Shown here piece by piece: positions 8,259-14,876 of a DNA stretch of 16,569 nt. The stretch's first letter is position 1, and the number at the start of each line of letters is the position of its first letter. Under the pieces are notes generated by a model, which did not search any database, was not told where the DNA came from, and saw only the letters and a list, made by a program, of their open reading frames with translations. The DNA comes from Prolixibacteraceae bacterium (lineage in GTDB: Bacteria; Bacteroidota; Bacteroidia; Bacteroidales; Prolixibacteraceae): the NCBI GenBank assembly GCA_018399395.1, contig JAGYOI010000008.1:1-16569 (forward strand). The letters are read 5' to 3'. The position numbers and the translations under genes are program-made.

Positions 8259-9260
8259 TTAATACAAACGTGAAGCGATAATCAAAGCTAAGCCAATGAA
8301 AAACAACAGGAACATTGCAGTTAACAATCCTTTTACCCCTTTTGCACCTTTAAATTCTTTCCAGATAAATACGCCCCACAGTGCTGCAACTAATGTAGCA
8401 CCTTGTCCGAGTCCGTAGGAAATGGCAAATCCGGCTTGCTCAGCAGCAATAATGTTGAAAGTCATGCCCAGGCTCCAAATTACACCGCCAAGAATACCTA
8501 TTAAATGTAATTTTGGTGTCCCCTTTTTAAAATAATCGGCATATGAAACTCTCTCGCCTGCCAAAGGCTTATACATGAATATTGTGTTCCATAAAAAATT
8601 AGAAATCAGCAAACCAAGGGCGAACACTACAGATGCAGTATAAGGCGTTAGCTTTCCGGCTTCGGGATTGGCAAAGTTGCTAACCATTGAGGCAGCTACA
8701 AAACGATAGAAAAACCCCATTAACAATCCGGCAAGCAGGGATATAAGAATTCCCTTTGTAGTAGTTTTGCTGGTAGATGATGGTAATTTTCTATAAGCAA
8801 ATGCATCGACCACAATTGCAGCGGTAACCAAAGCTACGCCAATAAAAAGTATTAACGGGTTTCCAAGTGGTGTGGCAATATAATTAACCACCACTCCAAT
8901 AACTAATGCTAACCCGATTCCAATAGGAAAAGCTACGGCCATGCCAGCTATTGCAATGGCGGCAACCAAAAGGATATTCGCGAGATTAAATACAGCACCG
9001 CCTAAAAAAGCAGAACTTAATGCCTTAAAATCAGCCTGGGAAATATCGGCAATAAAACCACGGCCTTCAGCACCTATGCTTCCCATTGTAAATGCAAGCA
9101 CTAACGACAATAACAAAACCCCTATTGAATAATCCCAGTAAAAAAGCTGAAAAGCCCATTTTTGGGTGGCCATTTTTTGAGTATTGGCCCACGACCCCCA
9201 ACATAGCATTGTAATTACGGTTAAAATTACAGCCCAAACATACGATTGTATTACTACCAT
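8259..9260 (-). CDS. GRP-family (DMT superfamily) sugar permease, probable ribose importer
   Basis: A 333-residue inner-membrane protein with about ten hydrophobic segments, the size and layout of the glucose/ribose porter group within the drug/metabolite transporter superfamily. Family-like marks are the first helix ending in MLCWGSWANTQK (18-29), the Gly-rich GMAVAFPIGIGLALVIG (106-122), and the C-terminal SYGLGQGATLVAALWG (281-296) followed by WKEFKG. Such porters couple sugar uptake to an ion gradient. It is the first gene after the LacI-type regulator gene and directly follows the 36-bp palindrome, so it heads the unit that also holds ribokinase and two nucleoside hydrolases. A related permease is part of the ribose-scavenging locus known in Bacteroides thetaiotaomicron (recalled, not searched). 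Ribose is therefore the best guess; another pentose released by the linked glycosidases is possible. Confidence 0.82.
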   Translation of the reverse strand: MVVIQSYVWAVILTVITMLCWGSWANTQKMATQKWAFQLFYWDYSIGVLLLSLVLAFTMGSIGAEGRGFIADISQADFKALSSAFLGGAVFNLANILLVAAIAIAGMAVAFPIGIGLALVIGVVVNYIATPLGNPLILFIGVALVTAAIVVDAFAYRKLPSSTSKTTTKGILISLLAGLLMGFFYRFVAASMVSNFANPEAGKLTPYTASVVFALGLLISNFLWNTIFMYKPLAGERVSYADYFKKGTPKLHLIGILGGVIWSLGMTFNIIAAEQAGFAISYGLGQGATLVAALWGVFIWKEFKGAKGVKGLLTAMFLLFFIGLALIIASRLY

Positions 9261-9281
9261 TTCATATTAGATTTAAGTTGA

Positions 9282-9317
9282 TTAATAAATTGCTCAAACG
9301 TTTGCGCAATTTATTAA
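9282..9317. promoter_or_regulatory. Probable operator of the LacI-family regulator (36-bp palindrome)
   Basis: The two 18-base halves are reverse complements except for one mismatched pair (9294/9305). The core is TTGC-N-CAAACGTTTG-N-GCAA with a central CpG, flanked by A/T-rich arms that continue the symmetry. This is the form expected of LacI-family operators, whose hinge helices bind a central CG step. It ends 22 nt before the permease start codon and lies in the 75-nt gap after the regulator gene, so it can control the whole unit from 9260 downward. I found no second copy in the window. A promoter could not be assigned with confidence. Confidence 0.8.
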
Positions 9318-9335
9318 AAATATATATTCAACCTT

Positions 9336-10367
9336 CTACTTCTTGATTTTTTTTATTGATTGCCGTTCATGTATTTTTGTTTCAACACTAACAAATAATT
9401 CTATATCAATCTCCATTCCAACGATTTGAGCAATTAAATTGCCAACAGAGATCTTTCCAATTTCTTCCTTATTTTGTTCTATCGTGGACATGGGGGTATT
9501 CAAAAAAGCTGAATACGTTTGTTCATCGAAAGAAATTAATGAAACATCTTCGGGTATGGATAATGATAATTCAGACACGGCTTGTAAAACACCCAAAGCA
9601 ATAAGATTATTTAGCGCAAAAATAGCTGTTGGTGGCTTACTACCTTTTAGTAATCTTAAACTTTGACAATAACCACTTTCAATGTTAAATTGACCTCCTG
9701 TAATAATAATATCCTCTTCCGGAATTTTAAAGGACCGCATTGCATCTATAAAACCACGTATCCTTTCGGTGTTGGGTTGACTTTCATTTAGTCCTTGAAT
9801 ACAGGCAATTTTCTTATGATTATTATCCAGTAACTGTTTCGTAGCAACATATGCTCCACCATAATTATCTGACGTTATGGTTGGTATTTTTAATCCTGGG
9901 AATGTTCTGTCGATTATTACCATGGGCATGCCAGCCCCGAAAACCTCTTCAAGGTGCTTACTGGTTATCCCCACAGGCGCAACAATAACTCCATCAACCT
10001 TTTTGGATTTAAAGTGATCAATAAGAATCCTCTCCTGTTCTGTATCATCGCCACTGTTGCCAATTAAAACTGCAAAACCGTTTTTTTTGCATTCTTTTTC
10101 AATGCTCATAACAATCTCAGCAAAAAAGGGATTTGAAATGTCCGGCACAATTACGCCAATGGTTTCACTTTTATCCAGTTTTAATCCACGGGCAAATTGA
10201 TTTGGAGCATAACCATATTTATCTGCTGCATCAAGAACAGTTTTTTCTGTTTTTTTACTGATGCGATATTGGCGTGCCTTTCCATTGATCACCCTCGAAA
10301 CCGTGGTTACTGAAATGTTGAGTTTTGAAGCTAACTCTTTAATATTTTTAATAGATTGTGATGCCAT
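9336..10367 (-). CDS. LacI-family transcriptional regulator, probable controller of the ribose unit
   Basis: A 343-residue cytoplasmic repressor of normal family length. Residues about 7-27 form the helix-turn-helix (IKELASKLNISVTTVSRVING), followed by the hinge segment with YAPNQFARGLK (53-63) that enters the minor groove. The periplasmic-binding-protein-like effector domain begins at GVIVPDISNPFF (71-82) and contains the Rossmann-type segments DGVIVAP and SLISFDEQTYSAF. Such effector domains bind a sugar or nucleoside and change DNA affinity. The gene stands between the arabinose module and the ribose unit. The likely operator is the palindrome at 9282-9317, just past its own stop codon. 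By position it probably responds to ribose or a related ligand (an RbsR-like role), but the ligand cannot be read from the sequence. It starts 126 nt after galM, so it may have its own promoter. Confidence 0.92.
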   Translation of the reverse strand: MASQSIKNIKELASKLNISVTTVSRVINGKARQYRISKKTEKTVLDAADKYGYAPNQFARGLKLDKSETIGVIVPDISNPFFAEIVMSIEKECKKNGFAVLIGNSGDDTEQERILIDHFKSKKVDGVIVAPVGITSKHLEEVFGAGMPMVIIDRTFPGLKIPTITSDNYGGAYVATKQLLDNNHKKIACIQGLNESQPNTERIRGFIDAMRSFKIPEEDIIITGGQFNIESGYCQSLRLLKGSKPPTAIFALNNLIALGVLQAVSELSLSIPEDVSLISFDEQTYSAFLNTPMSTIEQNKEEIGKISVGNLIAQIVGMEIDIELFVSVETKIHERQSIKKIKK

Positions 10368-10493
10368 TTTGTATTATAGACCAGTAAAAACTTAAGAATT
10401 GGCTGTTGATAGATAATTACTTCTAAAATTAGATCTCCCGGTGTGCCCTCCCCAATTTTTCTTGTCGTAAATCACATATCTCAATACTAAATA

Positions 10494-11654
10494 TTATTTC
10501 TTAACCGAGAAACGATATTCGCAAATATGCTTGTAAGTATCATCGGGCCTTAGCGTCGTAGACGGGAATTGTGGTTTGTTAGGTGAATCGGGGAAATGTT
10601 GAGTTTCGAGGCACATCCCACTTCTATATTCATAGGCGCCCCCTTGTTTACCTACGGTGCTACCATCAATAAAGTTTCCTCCATAAAACTGAACACCAGG
10701 CTGATCGGTGTAAACTTCCATGAAAATATTTGTAACAGGAGAATACAAAGTGGCAGCAAGAGCTACTTTTTCATCTGAACTGTTCAAAACCCAGTTGTGA
10801 TCGTACCCGTTCCCGTATTGCATTTGCTGATTGTTACTGTTAACACGTTGCCCAATAGGCGTAGGCGATGTAAAATCAAAAGGAGTACCATTAACATCAG
10901 CCAACTCCCCGGTTGGTATAAGCCTTTCATCAACTGGTGTTATTTTATCTGCATTGATCATTAAAACATGGTCGTTTATGGTTTCACTTCCTTCACCACT
11001 CAGGTTAAAATATGAATGATGCGTAAGGTTACAAACGGTTGCCTTATCGGTTGTTGCTGTATATTCAATACGCAGGCCATTTTCGCTTGTCAATTCATAC
11101 ACCATCGACACTTTAAGATTACCGGGATACCCCATTTCGCCGTCAGGCGATAAATATGAGAAAATGATTTTAGAATCACTAACCTGTTCAGCATTCCATA
11201 CTACATCGTGATAACCTTTTGGCCCACCATGTAATTGATTGCCGTTATTATTAGCAGGTAATATATAATCAACACCATCTAACTCGAATTTGGCATCATC
11301 AATACGATTACCATAACGTCCGATTGCTGCTCCGTAAAAACTCTCTTTATCGGGATTGGTATAATCATCCAGGTTATCGTATCCAATAGCAACATCAACA
11401 GCATCACCATTGGCATCGGGCACACAAATAGCTACTACACGGGCACCAAAGTTGGTGACCTTAATCCCCATCCCATTTTCACTCACCATTGTGTACAAGC
11501 TAGTTGGCTTACCATCTATGGTCTGCTCAAAAGCTGCAACATCAATTTTTTCTACCGTATCGGTAAAAACCGATTGTTTTTTATGGCTGCACCCAAAAAA
11601 GAAATTTGCAAAAATAATCAAAAACACTGCTCTTTTTATAATTGAATTGCTCAT
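10494..11654 (-). CDS. galM: Aldose 1-epimerase (mutarotase) lipoprotein
   Basis: A 386-residue mutarotase that interconverts alpha and beta anomers of aldoses. It carries a lipoprotein signal: residues 1-21 with lipobox FFGC and lipidation at Cys22, so it acts outside the cytoplasm, unlike the soluble GalM of Escherichia coli. Family residues are present: GRYGNRI (112-118, Arg sugar contact), LHGG (141-144), THHSYFNL (211-218, His213 as predicted general acid), GYDHNW (283-288) and CLETQHFPDSPN (348-359, Glu350 as predicted base). It is the last gene of the arabinose module, separated from araB by 136 nt that contain an inverted repeat and a possible promoter. It therefore may be transcribed separately while sharing arabinose control. 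Its job is likely to supply the anomer preferred by the SGLT-type transporter. Confidence 0.94.
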   Translation of the reverse strand: MSNSIIKRAVFLIIFANFFFGCSHKKQSVFTDTVEKIDVAAFEQTIDGKPTSLYTMVSENGMGIKVTNFGARVVAICVPDANGDAVDVAIGYDNLDDYTNPDKESFYGAAIGRYGNRIDDAKFELDGVDYILPANNNGNQLHGGPKGYHDVVWNAEQVSDSKIIFSYLSPDGEMGYPGNLKVSMVYELTSENGLRIEYTATTDKATVCNLTHHSYFNLSGEGSETINDHVLMINADKITPVDERLIPTGELADVNGTPFDFTSPTPIGQRVNSNNQQMQYGNGYDHNWVLNSSDEKVALAATLYSPVTNIFMEVYTDQPGVQFYGGNFIDGSTVGKQGGAYEYRSGMCLETQHFPDSPNKPQFPSTTLRPDDTYKHICEYRFSVKK

Positions 11655-11688
11655 GGTATAATATTTAATTGATTACTTCATCATGTGG

Positions 11689-11696
11689 TAAATATA
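11689..11696 (-). promoter_or_regulatory. Candidate -7 promoter element for galM
   Basis: Read on the minus strand this is TATATTTA, seven of eight positions matching the Bacteroidetes -7 consensus TAnnTTTG. It lies about 35 nt ahead of the galM start codon. No good TTTG-type -33 box is found at the expected distance. That position falls inside the inverted repeat at 11714-11746. The call rests on a short A/T-rich match and is weak. Confidence 0.25.
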
Positions 11697-11713
11697 GCAA
11701 TTAATGTCAATAA

Positions 11714-11746
11714 TTTTGTCTGTTATTTATTTTATAACAGACAAAA
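11714..11746. promoter_or_regulatory. Perfect 13-bp inverted repeat, candidate AraR operator ahead of galM
   Basis: The arm TTTTGTCTGTTAT and its exact reverse complement are separated by 7 A/T bases. The repeat lies in the araB-galM gap, 60 nt upstream of the galM start, and would cover the -33 region of the candidate promoter. That placement suits a repressor site. The alternative is an intrinsic terminator after araB, but the stem is A/T-rich and no T-run follows on the minus strand, so I prefer an operator. The local arabinose regulator is the obvious candidate protein. I do not recall its consensus well enough to match it. Confidence 0.5.
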
Positions 11747-11790
11747 CACAATACCGCATTTTTAAAAACCTTTGGAAGTTTCACATGTTC

Positions 11791-13410
11791 CTAAATGATG
11801 CCAAGCTTTTGATACTTCTTGTATATTTCAGCATACTGTTTTGCATGCTCTTCAATCGGATCATAGGTTTTCTCATACCCTTGTCCCATTGCTTTTTGTG
11901 CTTCTTCAATATCAGCATAAACACCAGAAGCGACCGCGGCAAACATAGCAGCCCCTAGCGCAACAGTTTGCTCAGCACGAGCCACTTTTATCGGCATATT
12001 AAGTACATCGGCCATGGTTTGCATCACGAAAGGCGACTTTTTAGCTACCCCACCAATACCAACAACCGATTTTATTTCAATACCGTTTTCTGCAAAACGG
12101 TCAACAATCGCTTTTGAACCAAAAGCAGTAGCCTCAACCAAGGCCCGGAATATTCGAGGTGCTGATGACCCCAGGTTTAATCCGGTTATTGTAGCTTTAA
12201 CATTCTGGTCGGCATCGGGTGTACGACGTCCGTTCAGCCAGTCGGTAGCAACAATTGTCGATTCTTCAACTGGTATTTTCATCGCTTCTTCAGCCAAGGC
12301 CGGAATGATCTTATCCTCAATAGCCTTGGCCTTTTCTTCGTCATCGAGAAATTGAAGTGGCCATGCAAGCACATTCTTGAACCATGCATACACATCACCA
12401 AATGCCGATTGCCCTGCTTCCAGTCCAACCATACCTGGAATTACCGAACCATCAACCTGACCACAGATACCAGGTATCAGTTTGCCTTCCATTTCTTGGT
12501 ACGGTGAAACAATAATATCGCAGGTTGAAGTACCAATTACACGAACCAGTGTATTTGGTTTAATTTCAGCACCTACAGCACCCATGTGACAATCGAATGC
12601 GCTTACGCCAACAACTACATCGGTTGAGAGGCCAAGTTTTTCGGCCCACTCAGGGGTTAAATTGCCAAATGATTCATCACTGGTATGGGTATCGGTAAAC
12701 AGGTGCTCACGCATACCTACGAGCTCTGGACCAAGTTCCGACAAGAATTCTTCGGGTGGCAACCCGTCCCAATCGGGGTGCCAAAGTGCTTTATGCCCAG
12801 CCGCGCAACGGCTACGTTTAATTTTATCCAATTCGGTATTACCGGTCAAAACCGCCGGTAACCAGTCGCAATACTCAACCCACGAAACGGCTTTGTCCTT
12901 CAACGACGAATCGATACGCAACATATGCAATACCTTAGCCCAAACCCACTCTGAAGAGTAAATTCCACCTTCATATTTGGTGTAATCAACTTTACATTTG
13001 CGGGCCAGTTCATTTATTTCGTCAGCTTCTTTTACAGCTGTGTGGTCTTTCCAAAGGATAAACATGGCATTCGGGTTCTCGGCATATTCGGGCAACATTG
13101 CCAGCGGAGTGCCATGTCCATCGGTCAATGCCGGTGTACTACCAGTTGTATCGAAAGCAATGCCTGCCACATTTTCAGCTACCGACGGGGCACATTTTGC
13201 TAAAGCCTCTTTAATGGAAGCTTCCATCACTTCGAGATAATCGAGTGGGTGTTGGCGGTACTGATTTTTTGACGGGTCGCAATATTTTCCCTCAACCCAG
13301 CGGGGATAATGTTTTACGGAAGCAGCTAACTGCTCGCCGGTTTCGGAATCAACCACTAAAGCCCGGGCAGAATCGCTGCCGTAGTCTAGTCCTATAACGT
13401 ATTTGTTCAT
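11791..13410 (-). CDS. araB: Ribulokinase (L-arabinose pathway)
   Basis: A 539-residue cytoplasmic FGGY-family kinase that phosphorylates L-ribulose to L-ribulose-5-phosphate. The N-terminal actin-like domain opens with VIGLDYGSDSARALVVD (5-21). Ribulokinase-type segments follow: FDTTGSTP (86-93), the substrate-binding region around EYCDWLPAVLTG (179-190), and the catalytic AFDCHMGAVG (271-280) with Asp273 the predicted base. GTSTCD (293-298), EAGQSAFGD (331-339) and DWLNGRRTPD (390-399) are typical of AraB rather than xylulokinase or glycerol kinase. The length is slightly under the E. coli enzyme's. It starts 12 nt after the araD stop codon, so araD and araB form one transcription unit; the 136-nt gap after it separates galM. 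Confidence 0.96.
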   Translation of the reverse strand: MNKYVIGLDYGSDSARALVVDSETGEQLAASVKHYPRWVEGKYCDPSKNQYRQHPLDYLEVMEASIKEALAKCAPSVAENVAGIAFDTTGSTPALTDGHGTPLAMLPEYAENPNAMFILWKDHTAVKEADEINELARKCKVDYTKYEGGIYSSEWVWAKVLHMLRIDSSLKDKAVSWVEYCDWLPAVLTGNTELDKIKRSRCAAGHKALWHPDWDGLPPEEFLSELGPELVGMREHLFTDTHTSDESFGNLTPEWAEKLGLSTDVVVGVSAFDCHMGAVGAEIKPNTLVRVIGTSTCDIIVSPYQEMEGKLIPGICGQVDGSVIPGMVGLEAGQSAFGDVYAWFKNVLAWPLQFLDDEEKAKAIEDKIIPALAEEAMKIPVEESTIVATDWLNGRRTPDADQNVKATITGLNLGSSAPRIFRALVEATAFGSKAIVDRFAENGIEIKSVVGIGGVAKKSPFVMQTMADVLNMPIKVARAEQTVALGAAMFAAVASGVYADIEEAQKAMGQGYEKTYDPIEEHAKQYAEIYKKYQKLGII

Positions 13411-13422
13411 AACTGCTTTTTT

Positions 13423-14106
13423 TCACTGTCCATAATAAGCATTTTTACCATGCTTCCGTTCATAATGTTTTTTTATCAATAAAGGGTTCATTTTCAAAGA
13501 GGGGTTAACCGACAATGAAATTGAAGCCATTTTAGCAACCTGCTCTATTACCACGGCGTTATGTACGGCATCGTTTGCGTCTTTTCCCCAGGTAAAGGGT
13601 CCGTGATTTTGAACCAACACGCCGGGAACCTCCATTGGTTTTATTCCATAAAAACGTTCAACGATAACTTTTCCGGTATGGCGCTCGTATTCGCCAAAAA
13701 CTTCATCTTCGTTCATTTGACGGGTACATGGAATATCCTGTGCAAAGTAATCGGCATGGGTTGTACCAATATTCGGAAGATCGATTCCTGCCTGGGCCCA
13801 GGATGTTGCATAAGTTGAATGCGTATGTACGACCCCACCAATATCTTTAAAATTCTGGTAAAGATAAAGATGGGTAGCCATATCGGATGAAGGCTTAAGT
13901 TTGCCTTCAACAACCTTACCCTCCATATCGCAAACAACCATATCCGATGGTTTCATTTCATCATAATCAACACCGCTGGGCTTTATCACAAAAACTCCTT
14001 TTCCGCGGTCGATGGCGCTGGCATTACCCCAGGTCAAAATTACCAGACCATGCTTTGCCAAATCGAGGTTTGCCTTCAATACTTCTTCTTTAAGTGCTTC
14101 AAGCAT
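13423..14106 (-). CDS. araD: L-ribulose-5-phosphate 4-epimerase
   Basis: A 227-residue class II aldolase-like enzyme that turns L-ribulose-5-phosphate into D-xylulose-5-phosphate, the entry to the pentose phosphate pathway. Metal ligands are visible as HTHS (His94, His96) and QNHGPF (His168). WGNASAID (26-33), KPSG (42-45) and SSD (73-75) form the phosphate and substrate pocket. THADYF (116-121) contains Asp119, matching the catalytic Asp of the E. coli epimerase, and a C-terminal Tyr pair (224-225) matches its catalytic Tyr region. These points favour AraD over fuculose or rhamnulose aldolases. It lies 70 nt after araR and 12 nt before araB. The 70-nt leader is very A/T-rich with no clear terminator. 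Confidence 0.96.
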   Translation of the reverse strand: MLEALKEEVLKANLDLAKHGLVILTWGNASAIDRGKGVFVIKPSGVDYDEMKPSDMVVCDMEGKVVEGKLKPSSDMATHLYLYQNFKDIGGVVHTHSTYATSWAQAGIDLPNIGTTHADYFAQDIPCTRQMNEDEVFGEYERHTGKVIVERFYGIKPMEVPGVLVQNHGPFTWGKDANDAVHNAVVIEQVAKMASISLSVNPSLKMNPLLIKKHYERKHGKNAYYGQ

Positions 14107-14176
14107 AATTTAAAAATCTAATAATTCTATATTACTAATTATTTTTTTAAAGTTTATATCCAAAAATAAAAAGGCA

Positions 14177-14863
14177 TTACAACCCAAATGAAAGTCCTTC
14201 ATGTAATAATTGTTCATATTTCTCTTTATTAAAGCGATAAAGGTATGCACCTCTTTTCGATGATTCTTTATCTTTTTCACCGGTATTTTCCAATACATTC
14301 ATTTCGATCATTTTTTTCCGAAAGTTTCGCTTGTCTAATGTTGTTTGATAAATTGCCTCGTATAATCTTTGAAGTTGAGGCAACGTAAACTTGGGGGGCA
14401 ACAAATTAAAACCAATAGGCTGTATAGCTGCCTTTCTTCTTAATTCTTTCAATGATCTTTTCACCATTTCATCATGATCAAAGACCAAATCAGGAATATT
14501 ATTGTATTTCACCCAAAATGCATTATGTTTTTCCACGAGAGCTTTATCGTATTCTTTAATATTAATCAATGCAGAGTAAGCTATTGATATAACCCTGTCG
14601 CCCGGGTCACGTTCAATTTCTCCAAATGCTCCAATTTGCTCCATGTAAACATTGGTTAACCCTGTTAGTTCTTTCAAAACCCTGGCTGCCGATTCATCAA
14701 TGCTTTCATCCTTTTGAAGGAAACCACCCATTAATGACCAGTTTCCTTTTGCAGGTTCAAAATTTCTTTTTAGTATCAAAATTTTTAGCCCTTCGTCATC
14801 AAATCCAAAAATAATGCAGTCAACGGCTACATTAAATTTGTTTTCAGAATCATAATAACCCAT
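14177..14863 (-). CDS. araR: AraR: Nudix-fold arabinose-responsive transcriptional repressor
   Basis: A 228-residue regulator. Residues about 8-145 form a Nudix domain and residues about 155-228 a winged helix, with FTLPQLQRLYEAIY (159-172) and DKRNFRKKM (177-185) typical of the NrtR-like group. The Nudix box at 47-69 keeps the first Gly and Glu but its REUxEE centre reads RVLKEL, so two of three key acidic positions are lost and hydrolysis is unlikely. This agrees with the characterised Bacteroides thetaiotaomicron AraR, which uses the fold to bind L-arabinose and releases DNA when it does. The gene is set among SSS transporter, araD, araB and galM genes, 13 nt after the transporter, which supports the assignment. 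An ADP-ribose pyrophosphatase label, given by simple domain matching, would be misleading. A likely target is the repeat at 11714-11746, plus sites upstream of the window. Confidence 0.92.
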   Translation of the reverse strand: MGYYDSENKFNVAVDCIIFGFDDEGLKILILKRNFEPAKGNWSLMGGFLQKDESIDESAARVLKELTGLTNVYMEQIGAFGEIERDPGDRVISIAYSALINIKEYDKALVEKHNAFWVKYNNIPDLVFDHDEMVKRSLKELRRKAAIQPIGFNLLPPKFTLPQLQRLYEAIYQTTLDKRNFRKKMIEMNVLENTGEKDKESSKRGAYLYRFNKEKYEQLLHEGLSFGL

Positions 14864-14876
14864 TTCAAATATTTTA

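Noticed and set aside
10081-10088. Eight-base homopolymer inside the LacI-type gene, possible phase-variable tract
   Set aside because: It simply encodes Cys-Lys-Lys-Asn in a conserved part of the protein, and such short A-runs are common in A/T-rich genomes.
10368-10493. The 126-nt galM-lacI gap searched for a terminator
   Set aside because: A short G/C-rich patch exists around 10435-10452 but it forms no convincing stem followed by T residues, so no terminator is called.
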